A DNA stretch of 64,000 nucleotides from Plantibacter flavus (GTDB lineage Bacteria > Actinomycetota > Actinomycetes > Actinomycetales > Microbacteriaceae). The position numbers and the translations under genes are program-made. Below the pieces are notes generated by a model. The model was given only the letters and a program-made list of their open reading frames with translations, had not been told where the DNA came from and made no database searches. The stretch covers positions 372,001-436,000 of the forward strand of contig NZ_FXAP01000004.1 of NCBI RefSeq assembly GCF_900177615.1, given 5' to 3'. The first letter of the stretch is position 1; each line of letters opens with the position of its first letter. Below are positions 34,469 to 43,136 of this stretch, in pieces.

Positions 34469-35382
34469 GCGCCACCACCCACACCCCGGTCCCCGAGCCT
34501 GTCGAGGGGCGCACCACCCCGCACCCGCGACTCTCGGTCAACCAGGCCACGATCAAGTACGCCACCCTCCCGGAGGCGGTCGCGGCCGTCACCGCGGCCG
34601 GCGTCACGAGCTTCGGCGCCTGGCGCGAGCCCGTTCAGGAGTACGGCGTCGCAGCCTCGGCGAGCCTCCTCACGGACAGCGGCCTGCGCGTCTCGAGCCT
34701 GTGCCGTGGTGGTTTCTTCACCATGCCCGAGGGACCGGCTCGCCGGACGTCGATCGACGACAACCGGGCCGCGATCGACGAGGCCGCAGCCCTGGGCGCC
34801 CCGGCACTCGTCCTCGTGGTCGGCGGCCTCCCTGCCGGGTCCCGCGACCTCATCGGCGCCCGCGAACTCGTCCGTGACGCGATCGGTGAACTCACCGACC
34901 ACGCGCTCGAATCCGGCGTGCAGCTCGCCATCGAGCCGCTGCACCCGATGTACGCGTCGGACCGCGCGGTCGTCTCGACGCTCGGTCAGGCCCTCGACAT
35001 CTCCGAGCAGTTCGCTCCGGAGTCCGTCGGAGTGGTCGTCGACACCTTCCACATCTGGTGGGACCCGCAGGTGCTCGAGCAGATCGCCCGCGCGGGTGCG
35101 ACCGGTCGGATCTCCAGCTACCAGGCGTGCGATTGGGTGACGCCGCTCGCCGCGGACGTCCTCCTCTCCCGGCACTATCCGGGCGACGGCGTCGTCGACT
35201 TCGGCTCGCTCACCCGTGCCGTCGAGGCGGCGGGGTACACGGGCGACATCGAGGTCGAGCTCTTCAACCAGGACATCTGGGACAGCCCGTTCCAGCAGGT
35301 GGTCGATCGCACCGTCGACGCGTTCCAGGCGACGGTCGTCCCGCACCTCGACCACGACGACGACGCGATCCACCACCCCTGA
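34465..35382 (+). CDS. sugar phosphate isomerase/epimerase family protein (AP endonuclease 2-type barrel)
   Basis: 305-residue metal-dependent TIM barrel of the xylose-isomerase-like superfamily. ATG with GGGAGGA upstream, overlapping the DUF993 stop. Expected metal-site residues are visible in LAIEPLHPMY, VVDTFHIWWDP and GDIEVELFNQD. Such proteins isomerise, epimerise or eliminate keto-sugars. Codons 7-15 (TPVPEPVEG) come from an interspersed-repeat unit inserted near the start; the family sequence begins after it. Confidence 0.88.
   Translation: MSATTHTPVPEPVEGRTTPHPRLSVNQATIKYATLPEAVAAVTAAGVTSFGAWREPVQEYGVAASASLLTDSGLRVSSLCRGGFFTMPEGPARRTSIDDNRAAIDEAAALGAPALVLVVGGLPAGSRDLIGARELVRDAIGELTDHALESGVQLAIEPLHPMYASDRAVVSTLGQALDISEQFAPESVGVVVDTFHIWWDPQVLEQIARAGATGRISSYQACDWVTPLAADVLLSRHYPGDGVVDFGSLTRAVEAAGYTGDIEVELFNQDIWDSPFQQVVDRTVDAFQATVVPHLDHDDDAIHHP
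34484..34510. repeat. interspersed repeat unit at the start of the isomerase gene
   Basis: CCCCGGTCCCCGAGCCTGTC followed by GAGGGGC matches the GGTCACTGAGCCTGTCGAAG family and is read in frame as PVPEPVEG. Confidence 0.6.
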
Positions 35383-35441
35383 TCGCCGCGGCCGCCCTGT
35401 GGCAGAGTGTGTCTCAGCAGCCGCCAGTACGAAGGAGCGCC

Positions 35442-36491
35442 ATGTCGGTCGACGAGCACCGGGCGACGCCGGTCCCACCGACGCTGCACGACGTCGCCCG
35501 TGAGGCGGGGGTCTCCCTCGCCACCGCGTCGCGCGCGCTCAACGGGAGCACCCGGACGGTCAACGAGACGTTCCGCCGGCGGGTCCTCGACGCCGCGCTC
35601 CGCCTGAACTACACGCCGAACCTGTCGGCCCAGGCGGTCGCGAAGGGGCTGTCGTCGACGATCTCGCTCCTCGTGAGCGACATCGCCGACCCGTACTTCT
35701 CGTCCATCGCGGCCGGGGCCATCCGCGCGGCCGACGAGCAGCGCATCGCCACGACGATGGCGGTCACGCACCGCGACCACGAGCGCGAACTCGAACTCGT
35801 GCGGGTGCTCCGCGGGCAACGGCCACGTGCCATCATCCTGACGGGCAGCCGCTGGGACGGGGTCGCGTCGGAGCACCGACTGTCGGATGAGCTCGCGGCC
35901 TACGAGTCGACGGGTGGACGCGTCGTCCTCGTCTCGCAGCGGACGCTGCCGTTCGCCACGGTGCAGCTCGGCAACGCGACCGGCGCCCGCGAGCTGGCCC
36001 GGGAGCTCGTCGGTGCCGGGTACCGCCGGTTCGCCGTCATCGCCGGCGACGATCGCCTGCTGACCTCCCGCGAGCGCGTGAGCGGGTTCGCCGAGGGCTT
36101 GGCCGAGCACGGTATCGCGATCCATCCGTCGAGGATCGTCCGGGCCGAGTTCACCCGCGACGGCGGGCGCCAGGGTGCCGCCGAACTCCTGCAGCTGGGA
36201 CTCGACGACGTCGACCTGGTCTTCGCCGTCAACGACGTGATGGCGATCGGCGCGATGTCGGCGTTCCGCGCGGCCGGGCTCCGCCTTCCCGAGGACCTCG
36301 CGGTCGCCGGCTACGACGACATCGCGACCTCCCGCGACGTCACCCCGGCGCTCACCACGGTCGCCGTGCCGCTCGAGGCGGTCGGTGAGCACGCGGTGCG
36401 ACTGGCGCTGGACCCGGCGACGGACAGCACGACGACGGAGCCCGTCGGCGCGACCGTCCTCCTCCGCGAGAGCACGCCGCCGCGCGCCTGA
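35442..36491 (+). CDS. LacI-family transcriptional regulator
   Basis: 349 residues: HTH and hinge LHDVAREAGVSLATASRALNGS at about residues 16-60, effector domain ending VAGYDDIATSRDVTPALTTVAVP. GAAGGAG is four bases before the ATG. It lies 59 bp after the isomerase gene at the end of the operon. The two similar operators O1 and O2 between the divergent promoters 3.5 kb upstream are its most likely targets, giving negative autoregulation. The ligand is unknown. Confidence 0.92.
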   Translation: MSVDEHRATPVPPTLHDVAREAGVSLATASRALNGSTRTVNETFRRRVLDAALRLNYTPNLSAQAVAKGLSSTISLLVSDIADPYFSSIAAGAIRAADEQRIATTMAVTHRDHERELELVRVLRGQRPRAIILTGSRWDGVASEHRLSDELAAYESTGGRVVLVSQRTLPFATVQLGNATGARELARELVGAGYRRFAVIAGDDRLLTSRERVSGFAEGLAEHGIAIHPSRIVRAEFTRDGGRQGAAELLQLGLDDVDLVFAVNDVMAIGAMSAFRAAGLRLPEDLAVAGYDDIATSRDVTPALTTVAVPLEAVGEHAVRLALDPATDSTTTEPVGATVLLRESTPPRA

Positions 36492-36539
36492 CCAGTCCCG
36501 TCCTGTCCCGTCCCCTCCCCCGGGGCGTTCATCCGTGCA

Positions 36540-36614
36540 CAACTCCTGCAGCTCGCCCCGATCCGGCCTTTCCGCGTCCGGCGCGGTGGTCCTGGGGCCA
36601 TGCAGCAGGAGTTG
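36540..36614. repeat. palindromic element, family gamma, copy 1
   Basis: Ten-base arms CAACTCCTGC / GCAGGAGTTG, 75 bp overall. With copy 2 it makes up most of the 304-bp gap between lacI and the DarT-like gene; no gene is visible in that gap. GCAGCTCGCCC just inside the left arm recurs just after the right arm. Confidence 0.7.
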
Positions 36615-36698
36615 CGGACAGCAGCTCGCCCTGAGTCCGGTGCCCTCGGACGGGGACGCGTCACCTCCGCGCGGCCGAGGTGCGCACTCGTTCCCGCG

Positions 36699-36777
36699 CA
36701 CAACTCCTGCTGAGGGCGGCTGGACCGCCCGACACGGCGCCGGCAGTCGGTTCCGGCACCGCACACCAGGAGTTGTG
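36699..36777. repeat. palindromic element, family gamma, copy 2
   Basis: Eleven-base perfect arms CACAACTCCTG / CAGGAGTTGTG, 79 bp overall, sharing the terminal sequence of copy 1 but a different centre (contains GACACGGCGCCGGC). It ends 19 bp from the stop of the DarT-like gene. Confidence 0.7.
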
Positions 36778-36795
36778 AACGCGGTGAGGCTTCGC

Positions 36796-37683
36796 CTACT
36801 CGGCGACGTGCTCCTGGAACCAGGGGGTGTAGGCGGCGACCTTGGTGCGGTGGCCGGCGCCGGCGACCAGTCGCTTGACGTGCTCGCGGACGTTGACCGT
36901 CGCGACACCGATCACCGTGACTCGGTCGAACGGCACGGCGTCGGCGACGAGCACCTCGGCGCGTCGGAGGGCCGCAGGGTCCTCGTCGGTCGCGAATCGC
37001 TGCACCATGCGGTCGGCGGTCATCGCGTTGGCGCCGATGCTCGTGAGCACGTGGGAGGCGTCACCGTCGGCGACCACGACGCGTGCCCGGGAGGGCCGGC
37101 CGGTGTCGGCGTCGAACTCACCCGGGTGCACGGCGGCGCCGTCGATCGTGGTGACGAGCACGACGTAGTCGTTGACCGATGATGCGAACGCCTCGGCGGA
37201 CAGGCGGACGTCGTGCTCGCCCGCGCGGATGCCCGCCCAGAGGTCGGCGTCCGGGGTGAGGAAGAACGGGACGAAGTCGGCCGGCGTGAGGTCGTCGGTG
37301 CCGGCGAGCACCATCGTGCGTCGCGCCTCGCGGTGGCTCGCAGCGGCGATGTCGACGACCGGCCCGTCGGGGAGCGCCGGTGACGCCACCGGTAGGATGC
37401 TGCCGGTCTCGAGGATGCGCTCGAGGTTGCGGATGTGGGTGACGTGGTACAGCCGCTGCTCGCCGACGCGCACGACGGGCAGGGCGGCTGCCGCCTTCGT
37501 CACCGTCTTCGTGGTGGCGGCGGTCCGCACGCGGGTCGGGGCCGGCTCGCGGAGCGAGGGAGCGACCGTCGACCGACGGACCTTGGGAGCGGGTGGTTCA
37601 GCGACCGGCACCTCGCGAGGCGGCGGCGGGAAGCAGGTCGCGCAGAGGCCGTTGTCGAAACCGTGTTTGCATTCGTCGCTCAA
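36796..37683 (-). CDS. DarT-like (DUF4433) ADP-ribosyltransferase, no DarG nearby
   Basis: 295 residues. The C-terminal 215 residues match the DarT single-stranded-DNA thymidine ADP-ribosyltransferase fold: LYHVTHIRNLERILETGSIL, FVPFFLTPDADLW and RRAEVLVADAVPFDRVTVIGV, where the Glu of AEVLV aligns with the catalytic Glu. The N-terminus carries a CKHGFDNGLCATCF Cys/His cluster that may bind zinc, then a basic disordered linker. TTG start with GAAGGA six bases upstream. No macrodomain antitoxin (DarG) lies beside it, so toxin, phage-defence or repair roles are open. Confidence 0.75.
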   Translation of the reverse strand: MSDECKHGFDNGLCATCFPPPPREVPVAEPPAPKVRRSTVAPSLREPAPTRVRTAATTKTVTKAAAALPVVRVGEQRLYHVTHIRNLERILETGSILPVASPALPDGPVVDIAAASHREARRTMVLAGTDDLTPADFVPFFLTPDADLWAGIRAGEHDVRLSAEAFASSVNDYVVLVTTIDGAAVHPGEFDADTGRPSRARVVVADGDASHVLTSIGANAMTADRMVQRFATDEDPAALRRAEVLVADAVPFDRVTVIGVATVNVREHVKRLVAGAGHRTKVAAYTPWFQEHVAE

Positions 37684-37799
37684 GAGAGTCCTTCTGCAGT
37701 CCGGCTCCGAGACACGAGGAGCGGGTCACTGGGGGGACGAGCCGAGACGTACGCATCAAGGGTACGCGGCTTCGGCACCCCTCGTGAACGCGGGCGCCG

Positions 37800-38366
37800 T
37801 CAACCGAGCCCGCGCTGCGCCCGGAACACCCGGACGCACGACACGGCGAGTGATCCGAAGAACATCGCCAGGAGCACCGGGAGCAGCCAGGGCGCCATCC
37901 ACGCGGGCACGCCGAGCCAGGTGGTGAGTGCGACGACCGCGATGAGCGCGGCGGTCGCGATCGACATGTCGCCCAGCAGCCGCATCGTGGCCGCCGTCGT
38001 GGCCGCTGTCACCTCGGGACGAGGCGACAGTTGCGTGGACCACGTCGATGCAGTGGCCGATGGGTGTGGGCCGTCGTCCGACCGGGTCGTTCCAGCGAGC
38101 GGCGTGCAGGCGGCGATGATCCAGAAGACCGCCACGACCGCGGTGCCGATGATGACCGGCAGCAGGAACCCGCCGAGGCTCTTGGCCGCCCAGGTGTCCG
38201 GCTGGAGTGCGGCGTCGAAGTGCACCGGCATCGGATCCGGTGCAGACGGATACACCGCCAGGCCGACGACCAGCGTCGCCGCGACGATGACGAGTGCGAC
38301 GAGATGCGGCCAGACCGGCGTCCGGCGAACGGTTTGCTCCGGGCGAGTGGTCGTCGGGTCCTGCAT
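37800..38366 (-). CDS. DUF1648 membrane protein
   Basis: 188-residue membrane protein with about four hydrophobic segments. The DUF1648 signature is seen as YPSAPDPMPVHFDAALQPDTWAAKS after the first segment. I use the ATG with GAGGAG five bases upstream rather than one 66 bases earlier. DUF1648 proteins include relatives of SdpI-type immunity proteins; nothing here indicates a toxin partner. It lies 116 bp after the DarT-like gene start and is otherwise alone. Confidence 0.78.
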   Translation of the reverse strand: MQDPTTTRPEQTVRRTPVWPHLVALVIVAATLVVGLAVYPSAPDPMPVHFDAALQPDTWAAKSLGGFLLPVIIGTAVVAVFWIIAACTPLAGTTRSDDGPHPSATASTWSTQLSPRPEVTAATTAATMRLLGDMSIATAALIAVVALTTWLGVPAWMAPWLLPVLLAMFFGSLAVSCVRVFRAQRGLG

Positions 38367-38478
38367 GGCGCTCCTCGTCTGGGCGAGCGCCACCGATGAC
38401 GCATGTCGTGGCCCGCGGAATATCTGCATCAATCATACCCGGTGCGCGGCGCTCGAGCGCGAGTCCGCCGCCTGGACA

Positions 38479-38520
38479 CTGCAGCGATGCGTGGGCGACG
38501 CTACCCCCCACGCACCGCAG
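38479..38520. terminator. probable terminator hairpin after the MFS gene
   Basis: CTGCAGCGATGCGTGGG and CCCACGCACCGCAG pair imperfectly around a short loop in the 180-bp gap between the MFS gene and the DUF1648 gene. Nothing else is recognisable there. Confidence 0.45.
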
Positions 38521-38546
38521 CACTACCCAGGCGACGGCGTCTCGGC

Positions 38547-40052
38547 TCACCCGGTCGCGCCTGCCTCAGCTGATCGGCTCACCCGACGCGCGACGACGAC
38601 CGCTCCGACACCGGCGACCAGCGCGATGGCGAAGCATCCGGCGAACGCGATCCCGCCGGGAGCGATCCAGCCCAACCCCGCGAACACGCGAGAGCCGTCG
38701 AGTGCCGTGAACGCCAGCCCGGTCGCCGCGAGCGCGAGGGCCCCGCCGATCGCGTCGCCGATCGACATCGCCGCGCTGTTGAACCCCTGCGAGCGCTCGT
38801 CGGAGTAGGCGAGCGTCATCACGCTGAGTCGCGGGAACATGAGTCCCATCCCGCCGCCGCTCACCACCCAGGCGACGACCGGCACCGCCGGCGGCAGGCC
38901 GACGAGGGCTGCGGAGAGGGCGATCGCGACGGCGACCGTGACGAGTGACGACCCGATCTGCACGGCGTTCGCATTCGACAGCCGGTCCCCGAGGCGCCCC
39001 TGCAACCAGGATGAGAGCGACCACGCGATCGCCCCACCGGTGAGCGCGAGTCCGGCGAGCGCTGGCGTGAGCCCGTGCTCGCGGGTCAGCAGGTACGGCA
39101 CGTACACTTCGGCGCCGAAGAACGCGGCGGAGGTGAGTCCGCGCACCAGGATGACCGTCGGGAGCCCGCGGCGTGCGGTGAGCGTGCCGAGCGGGATGAG
39201 TGGTCGGAGGGCGAGGATCGCGACGATCGCACCGACGACCGGGAGCGCCCAGGCGGTCCATCCCGAGAACTCCGTCGAGAGGTTGACCGCGAGGACCGCC
39301 GCCGCGACGAGCACCGCCCACCCGAGTCGACGCAGCTCCGCGCCCGTCCGCGCGACGGTGGCCGCCTCGCCGCTGCCCTCCGCCGACTCCTGCTCGGCGG
39401 CCTGCCGCTCGGCTCGTTCGGTTGCGGAGGCGCGCAGCATCCGGAGGGCCGGCAGGAGGAGGATCGTCGCGACGACCACGAGCCCGACCACACCGAGGAA
39501 GACCCAGTGCCAGCTGAACCGCTCGGCGACCACCCCGGCGAGGAACGGTCCGATCAGGGACGGGACCACCCAGGCGGCCGCGAAGCCGGCGAAGATCCGC
39601 GGGTGCAGGGCCGGTGGGTAGATGCGTGCGACGAGGACGTACAGGGCGACGGTCATCGCTCCCGAACCGAGGCTCTGGACGAGGCGTCCGGCGACGACGG
39701 CCCACATGGTGGTCGCGGTTCCGGCCAGGAGGAGACCGACGAGGAACAGGACGACGGACGCGAGCAGCGGCTGGACCGGGCCGAGGCGGTCGGCGACCGA
39801 GCCGGCCGCGACCATGCCGATGACACTCACGGCGAGCGGGCCGGCGAAGGCGAGCGCGTAGAGCTGCTCGCCGCCGAGCTCGCCACTCACGAGCGGCATG
39901 ATCGTCGTGACGGCGAGGGACTCGAAGGCGCCGAGGAACACGAGCGCGCACGCACCGATGGTGACGAGGACGAAGCGGCGGCTGAAGATCCCGCGGTCGC
40001 GGGGCGTCGGGTCGGCTCCGGTCGCGGGCTCGGGGGTCGTCGCTGTGGTCAC
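38547..40052 (-). CDS. MFS transporter, multidrug-efflux type
   Basis: 501-residue drug:proton antiporter-like protein with 14 or so hydrophobic segments (DHA2-like). FESLAVTTIMPLVSGELGG in the first segment and GRLVQSLGSGAMTVALYVLVARIYPP (motif C region) support efflux function. GTG start placed directly at the predicted transcription start, so the message is probably leaderless. Its promoter has the 19-bp spacer and dyad of a MerR/SoxR-activated gene, suggesting induction by redox-active compounds or drugs. No MerR-family gene is in the window. Confidence 0.9.
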   Translation of the reverse strand: MTTATTPEPATGADPTPRDRGIFSRRFVLVTIGACALVFLGAFESLAVTTIMPLVSGELGGEQLYALAFAGPLAVSVIGMVAAGSVADRLGPVQPLLASVVLFLVGLLLAGTATTMWAVVAGRLVQSLGSGAMTVALYVLVARIYPPALHPRIFAGFAAAWVVPSLIGPFLAGVVAERFSWHWVFLGVVGLVVVATILLLPALRMLRASATERAERQAAEQESAEGSGEAATVARTGAELRRLGWAVLVAAAVLAVNLSTEFSGWTAWALPVVGAIVAILALRPLIPLGTLTARRGLPTVILVRGLTSAAFFGAEVYVPYLLTREHGLTPALAGLALTGGAIAWSLSSWLQGRLGDRLSNANAVQIGSSLVTVAVAIALSAALVGLPPAVPVVAWVVSGGGMGLMFPRLSVMTLAYSDERSQGFNSAAMSIGDAIGGALALAATGLAFTALDGSRVFAGLGWIAPGGIAFAGCFAIALVAGVGAVVVARRVSRSAEAGATG

Positions 40053-40059
40053 GATTCCG

Positions 40060-40090
40060 AGCCTAGAACCTCAACGTGACTTGAGGTCAA
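40060..40090 (-). promoter_or_regulatory. MerR/SoxR-type promoter of the MFS gene
   Basis: On the minus strand -35 TTGACC and -10 TAGGCT are separated by 19 bp, too far for unaided initiation and typical of MerR-family activation. The spacer region holds ACCTCAA-n6-TTGAGGT (40068-40087), close to the E. coli SoxR dyad CCTCAAGTTAACTTGAGG. The GTG start codon follows the -10 by seven bases. Confidence 0.8.
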
Positions 40091-40110
40091 GCGCCCGCCA
40101 CCCCGCACCC

Positions 40111-40196
40111 CTCCCCAACTCAGGACGGCCCCGGCGCGTCGCCGGCCGACGTCGGCCTCAGCGCGCGACACGCCGCGGGCGTCCTGAGTTAGGGAG
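40111..40196. repeat. 86-bp palindromic element, family beta, copy 2
   Basis: Sixteen-base arms CTCCCCAACTCAGGAC / GTCCTGAGTTAGGGAG with one mismatch; inner GGCGCGTCG and CGCGACACGCCGC match the other beta copies. It lies between the metB stop and the MFS promoter. Confidence 0.85.
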
Positions 40197-40235
40197 GGGC
40201 AGGAGGATGAATTGCGAACGAGCCGGAACGGCCCG

Positions 40236-41414
40236 CTAGTGCTTGGCGCTCGCCTTCAGGACCTTCGCGAGCGCGCGGTCGAGGTCGGCGATGAGGTCGG
40301 CGACGTCCTCGATGCCGACCGACAGCCGGACGACGTTCTCGGGGACGGCCAACTCCGTGCCCTTCACCGAGGCGTGCGTCATCTGCGCCGGCAGGCCGAT
40401 GAGCGACTCGACGCCGCCGAGCGACTCGGCGAGCGCGAAGAGCTTCGTCTTCTCGACGAGGCGCGTGGCCGCAGCCGGGCCACCGACGAGCGCGAGCGAC
40501 AGCATGCCGCCGAACCCGGACATCTGGCGGGCGGCGAGCTCGTGACCGGGGTGGCTCTCGAGACCCGGGTAGTAGACGCGCTCGACGGCGGCGTGGCCGT
40601 CGAGGAACTCGGCGATCGCCTGCGCGTTCGCACTGTGCTGACGCATGCGCACCGCGAGGGTCTTGATGCCACGCGTCGTGAGCCACGCGTCGAGCGGGGC
40701 CGAGACCGCGCCGGCAGCGAACTGCACGAAGCCGAGCTGCTCGGCGAGCTCGTCGTCGTTCATGATGATGGCGCCACCGAGGACGTCGGAGTGACCACCG
40801 AGGTACTTCGTCGTGGAGTGCACGACGATGTCGGCCCCGAGCGAGAGCGGCTGCTGCAGCGCCGGCGAGGCGAAGGTGTTGTCCACCACGGAGAGCACCT
40901 CGTGGCGATGCGCGAGGGCCGCGAGCGCCGCGATGTCGCTGATCTTCATGAGCGGGTTGCTCGGCGTCTCGACCCACAGCAGCTTCGTGCGGCCCGGGAT
41001 GATCGCCGCTTCGACGGCCGCGAGGTCGCCGAGGTCCACGACCGTGTGCTCGATCCCCCAGGCGCCGTGCACCCGGTTGATCAGCCGGTAGGTGCCGCCG
41101 TAGACGTCGTTGCCGATGACGATGTGGTCGCCGGGGCGGAGCGCCGTGCGGATGAGCGCGTCCTCGGCGGCGAGGCCGGAGGCGAAGGAGAAGCCGTGCT
41201 TCGCACCCTCGAGGGCGGCGAGCTGCGTCTCGAGCGCCGTGCGGGTCGGGTTGGCGGAGCGGCTGTACTCGTAGCCGCCGCGGAGCCCGCCCACGCCGTC
41301 CTGGACGAAGGTCGACGTCTGGTAGATCGGCGGGATGATCGCCCCGGTGGTGGGGTCGAACTCCTGTCCGGCGTGGATGCTGCGGGTGGCGAAGCCGTGG
41401 TCGTGCTTGCTCAT
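40236..41414 (-). CDS. metB: cystathionine gamma-synthase
   Basis: PLP enzyme joining an O-acylhomoserine with cysteine to form cystathionine, or a close relative with gamma-lyase activity. The 392-residue sequence has SIHAGQEFDPTTGAIIPPIYQTSTF, YEYSRSANPTR, the cofactor Tyr/Asp motifs and PLP Lys203 in HSTTKYLGGH. It follows the beta-synthase gene by 129 bp on the same strand, so forward and reverse transsulfuration steps are paired, as in many Actinomycetota. From sequence alone synthase and lyase cannot be separated with certainty. Confidence 0.93.
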   Translation of the reverse strand: MSKHDHGFATRSIHAGQEFDPTTGAIIPPIYQTSTFVQDGVGGLRGGYEYSRSANPTRTALETQLAALEGAKHGFSFASGLAAEDALIRTALRPGDHIVIGNDVYGGTYRLINRVHGAWGIEHTVVDLGDLAAVEAAIIPGRTKLLWVETPSNPLMKISDIAALAALAHRHEVLSVVDNTFASPALQQPLSLGADIVVHSTTKYLGGHSDVLGGAIIMNDDELAEQLGFVQFAAGAVSAPLDAWLTTRGIKTLAVRMRQHSANAQAIAEFLDGHAAVERVYYPGLESHPGHELAARQMSGFGGMLSLALVGGPAAATRLVEKTKLFALAESLGGVESLIGLPAQMTHASVKGTELAVPENVVRLSVGIEDVADLIADLDRALAKVLKASAKH

Positions 41415-41543
41415 GGGTGACTCTTTCGGTTCAGGATTCGAGGAGGTGTCTGGGTGGGCGACCGGTCGGACGGCGTCACCTGGGTCGGGCGTGGTCGGGA
41501 CATCGCCCCGAATCCGCCCAGACGACCTGCATGCCGCCCACGC

Positions 41544-42908
41544 TCAACCCGCCAGGTACGTGAGGAGGTCGTGCCGCGTGATGACGCCGATCGGCTTGCC
41601 GCCGTCGGTGACGAGGAAGGCCGGAGCGGAGCCGAGCGCCGCGCGCGCCGCCGGGATGGACTCACCGAGACCGATGAGCGGCAGCGGGTCGCCGACGAAC
41701 GCGCTCGCGGCGTCGTTCATCTTGGCCGCGCCACTGAAGACGGCGTCCATGAGGCTCGCCTCGTCGATCGCACCGACGACCTCGCCCATCACCACGGGCG
41801 GCTCGGCGCTCAGCACCGGGAGCTGCGAGACGCCGTACTCGGTCATGATGTCGACGACGTCGCGGACGGTGTCGCTCGGGTGCACGTGCACGAGGTCCGG
41901 CATCTCCGAGCCCTTGCCACGGAGGATGTCGCCCACGGTGCGGTCGTCGGCGACCTCACTGAACCCGTAGGACTGCAGCCAGGAGTCGTTGAAGATCTTG
42001 CCGAGGTAACCACGCCCGCCGTCGGGCAGGAGGACGACGACCACGGCGGACGCCGGGAGGTCGCGGGCCGCGACGAGAGCGGCCTGGACCGCCATGCCGC
42101 TGGAGCCGCCCACGAGCAGTCCTTCTTCGCGGGCGAGGCGACGCGTCATCGCGAACGACTCGGCGTCGGTGACGGCGATGATCTCGTCGGGGATGGACGG
42201 GTCGTACGCGGTCGGCCAGAAGTCCTCGCCGACGCCCTCGACGAGGTACGGGCGCCCGGTGCCGCCCGAGTAGACCGAGCCCTCCGGATCTGCACCGATG
42301 ACGCGAACGCCGCCCTCGGAGACCTCCTTGAGGTACTTGCCCGTCCCGGAGATGGTTCCTCCGGTGCCGACGCCCGCGACGAAGTGGGTGATCTCGCCCT
42401 CGGTGTCGCGCCAGATCTCGGGACCGGTCGACTCGTAGTGGCTGCGCGGTCCGTTCGGGTTCGCGTACTGGTTGGGCTTGAACGCGCCCGGGATCTCGGC
42501 GGTGAGGCGGTCGGACACGCTGTAGTACGAGTCGGGGCTGTCGGGAGCGACGGAGGTGGGCGTGACGACGATCTCCGCACCGTAGGCGGTGAGCACGTTC
42601 CGCTTGTCCTCGCCGACCTTGTCGGGCAGGACGAACACGCAGCGGTACCCGCGCTGCTGGGCGACGAGGGCGAGGCCGACACCGGTGTTGCCGGAGGTGG
42701 GCTCGACGATCGTGCCGCCCGGCTTGAGGTCGCCCGACGCCTCGGCGGCGTCGATGATGCGCGTCGCGATGCGGTCCTTCGAGGAGCCGCCCGGGTTGAG
42801 GTACTCGACCTTGACGAGCACGGTGGCCGCGATGCCCTCGGTGACCCGGTTGAGCTTGACGAGGGGCGTGTTCCCGATGAGATCGAGGACGGAGTCTGCG
42901 TAGTTCAT
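41544..42908 (-). CDS. cbs: cystathionine beta-synthase with CBS-domain pair
   Basis: Condenses serine (or O-acetylserine) with homocysteine or sulfide, PLP-dependent. 454 residues: fold II catalytic domain with PLP Lys44 in NPGGSSKDR, EPTSGNTG substrate loop and GTGGTISGTG phosphate site; two CBS domains from about residue 335 to the end, possibly binding an adenosine ligand. No heme-binding N-terminal extension. The 228 bp upstream contain no S-adenosylmethionine riboswitch that I can recognise. Forms a sulfur-amino-acid pair with metB. Confidence 0.94.
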   Translation of the reverse strand: MNYADSVLDLIGNTPLVKLNRVTEGIAATVLVKVEYLNPGGSSKDRIATRIIDAAEASGDLKPGGTIVEPTSGNTGVGLALVAQQRGYRCVFVLPDKVGEDKRNVLTAYGAEIVVTPTSVAPDSPDSYYSVSDRLTAEIPGAFKPNQYANPNGPRSHYESTGPEIWRDTEGEITHFVAGVGTGGTISGTGKYLKEVSEGGVRVIGADPEGSVYSGGTGRPYLVEGVGEDFWPTAYDPSIPDEIIAVTDAESFAMTRRLAREEGLLVGGSSGMAVQAALVAARDLPASAVVVVLLPDGGRGYLGKIFNDSWLQSYGFSEVADDRTVGDILRGKGSEMPDLVHVHPSDTVRDVVDIMTEYGVSQLPVLSAEPPVVMGEVVGAIDEASLMDAVFSGAAKMNDAASAFVGDPLPLIGLGESIPAARAALGSAPAFLVTDGGKPIGVITRHDLLTYLAG

Positions 42909-43136
42909 GTCTGCAATCTGTTCCTGTGGTGCGTCACCGCACGACTCTCGCGTGCGTCACCGGATGGCTGGGGCGGCTGAGGCGGCATCCCGGCGGGGAC
43001 GGTTCAGCGGGGACAGCAGGAACACGACAGGCGGAGACGCATACAGACCACCCTACCCGGCGAGTGCGGGGAACGCAGCCGGATGACGGGGCCGCGCGGT
43101 GGTGGTGGGGAGCGTCACCGCGCCCTCGCCGCCCGC

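Noticed and set aside
42909-43136. S-adenosylmethionine riboswitch upstream of cbs
   Set aside because: No recognisable SAM-I, SAM-II or SAM-IV core could be read on the minus strand.
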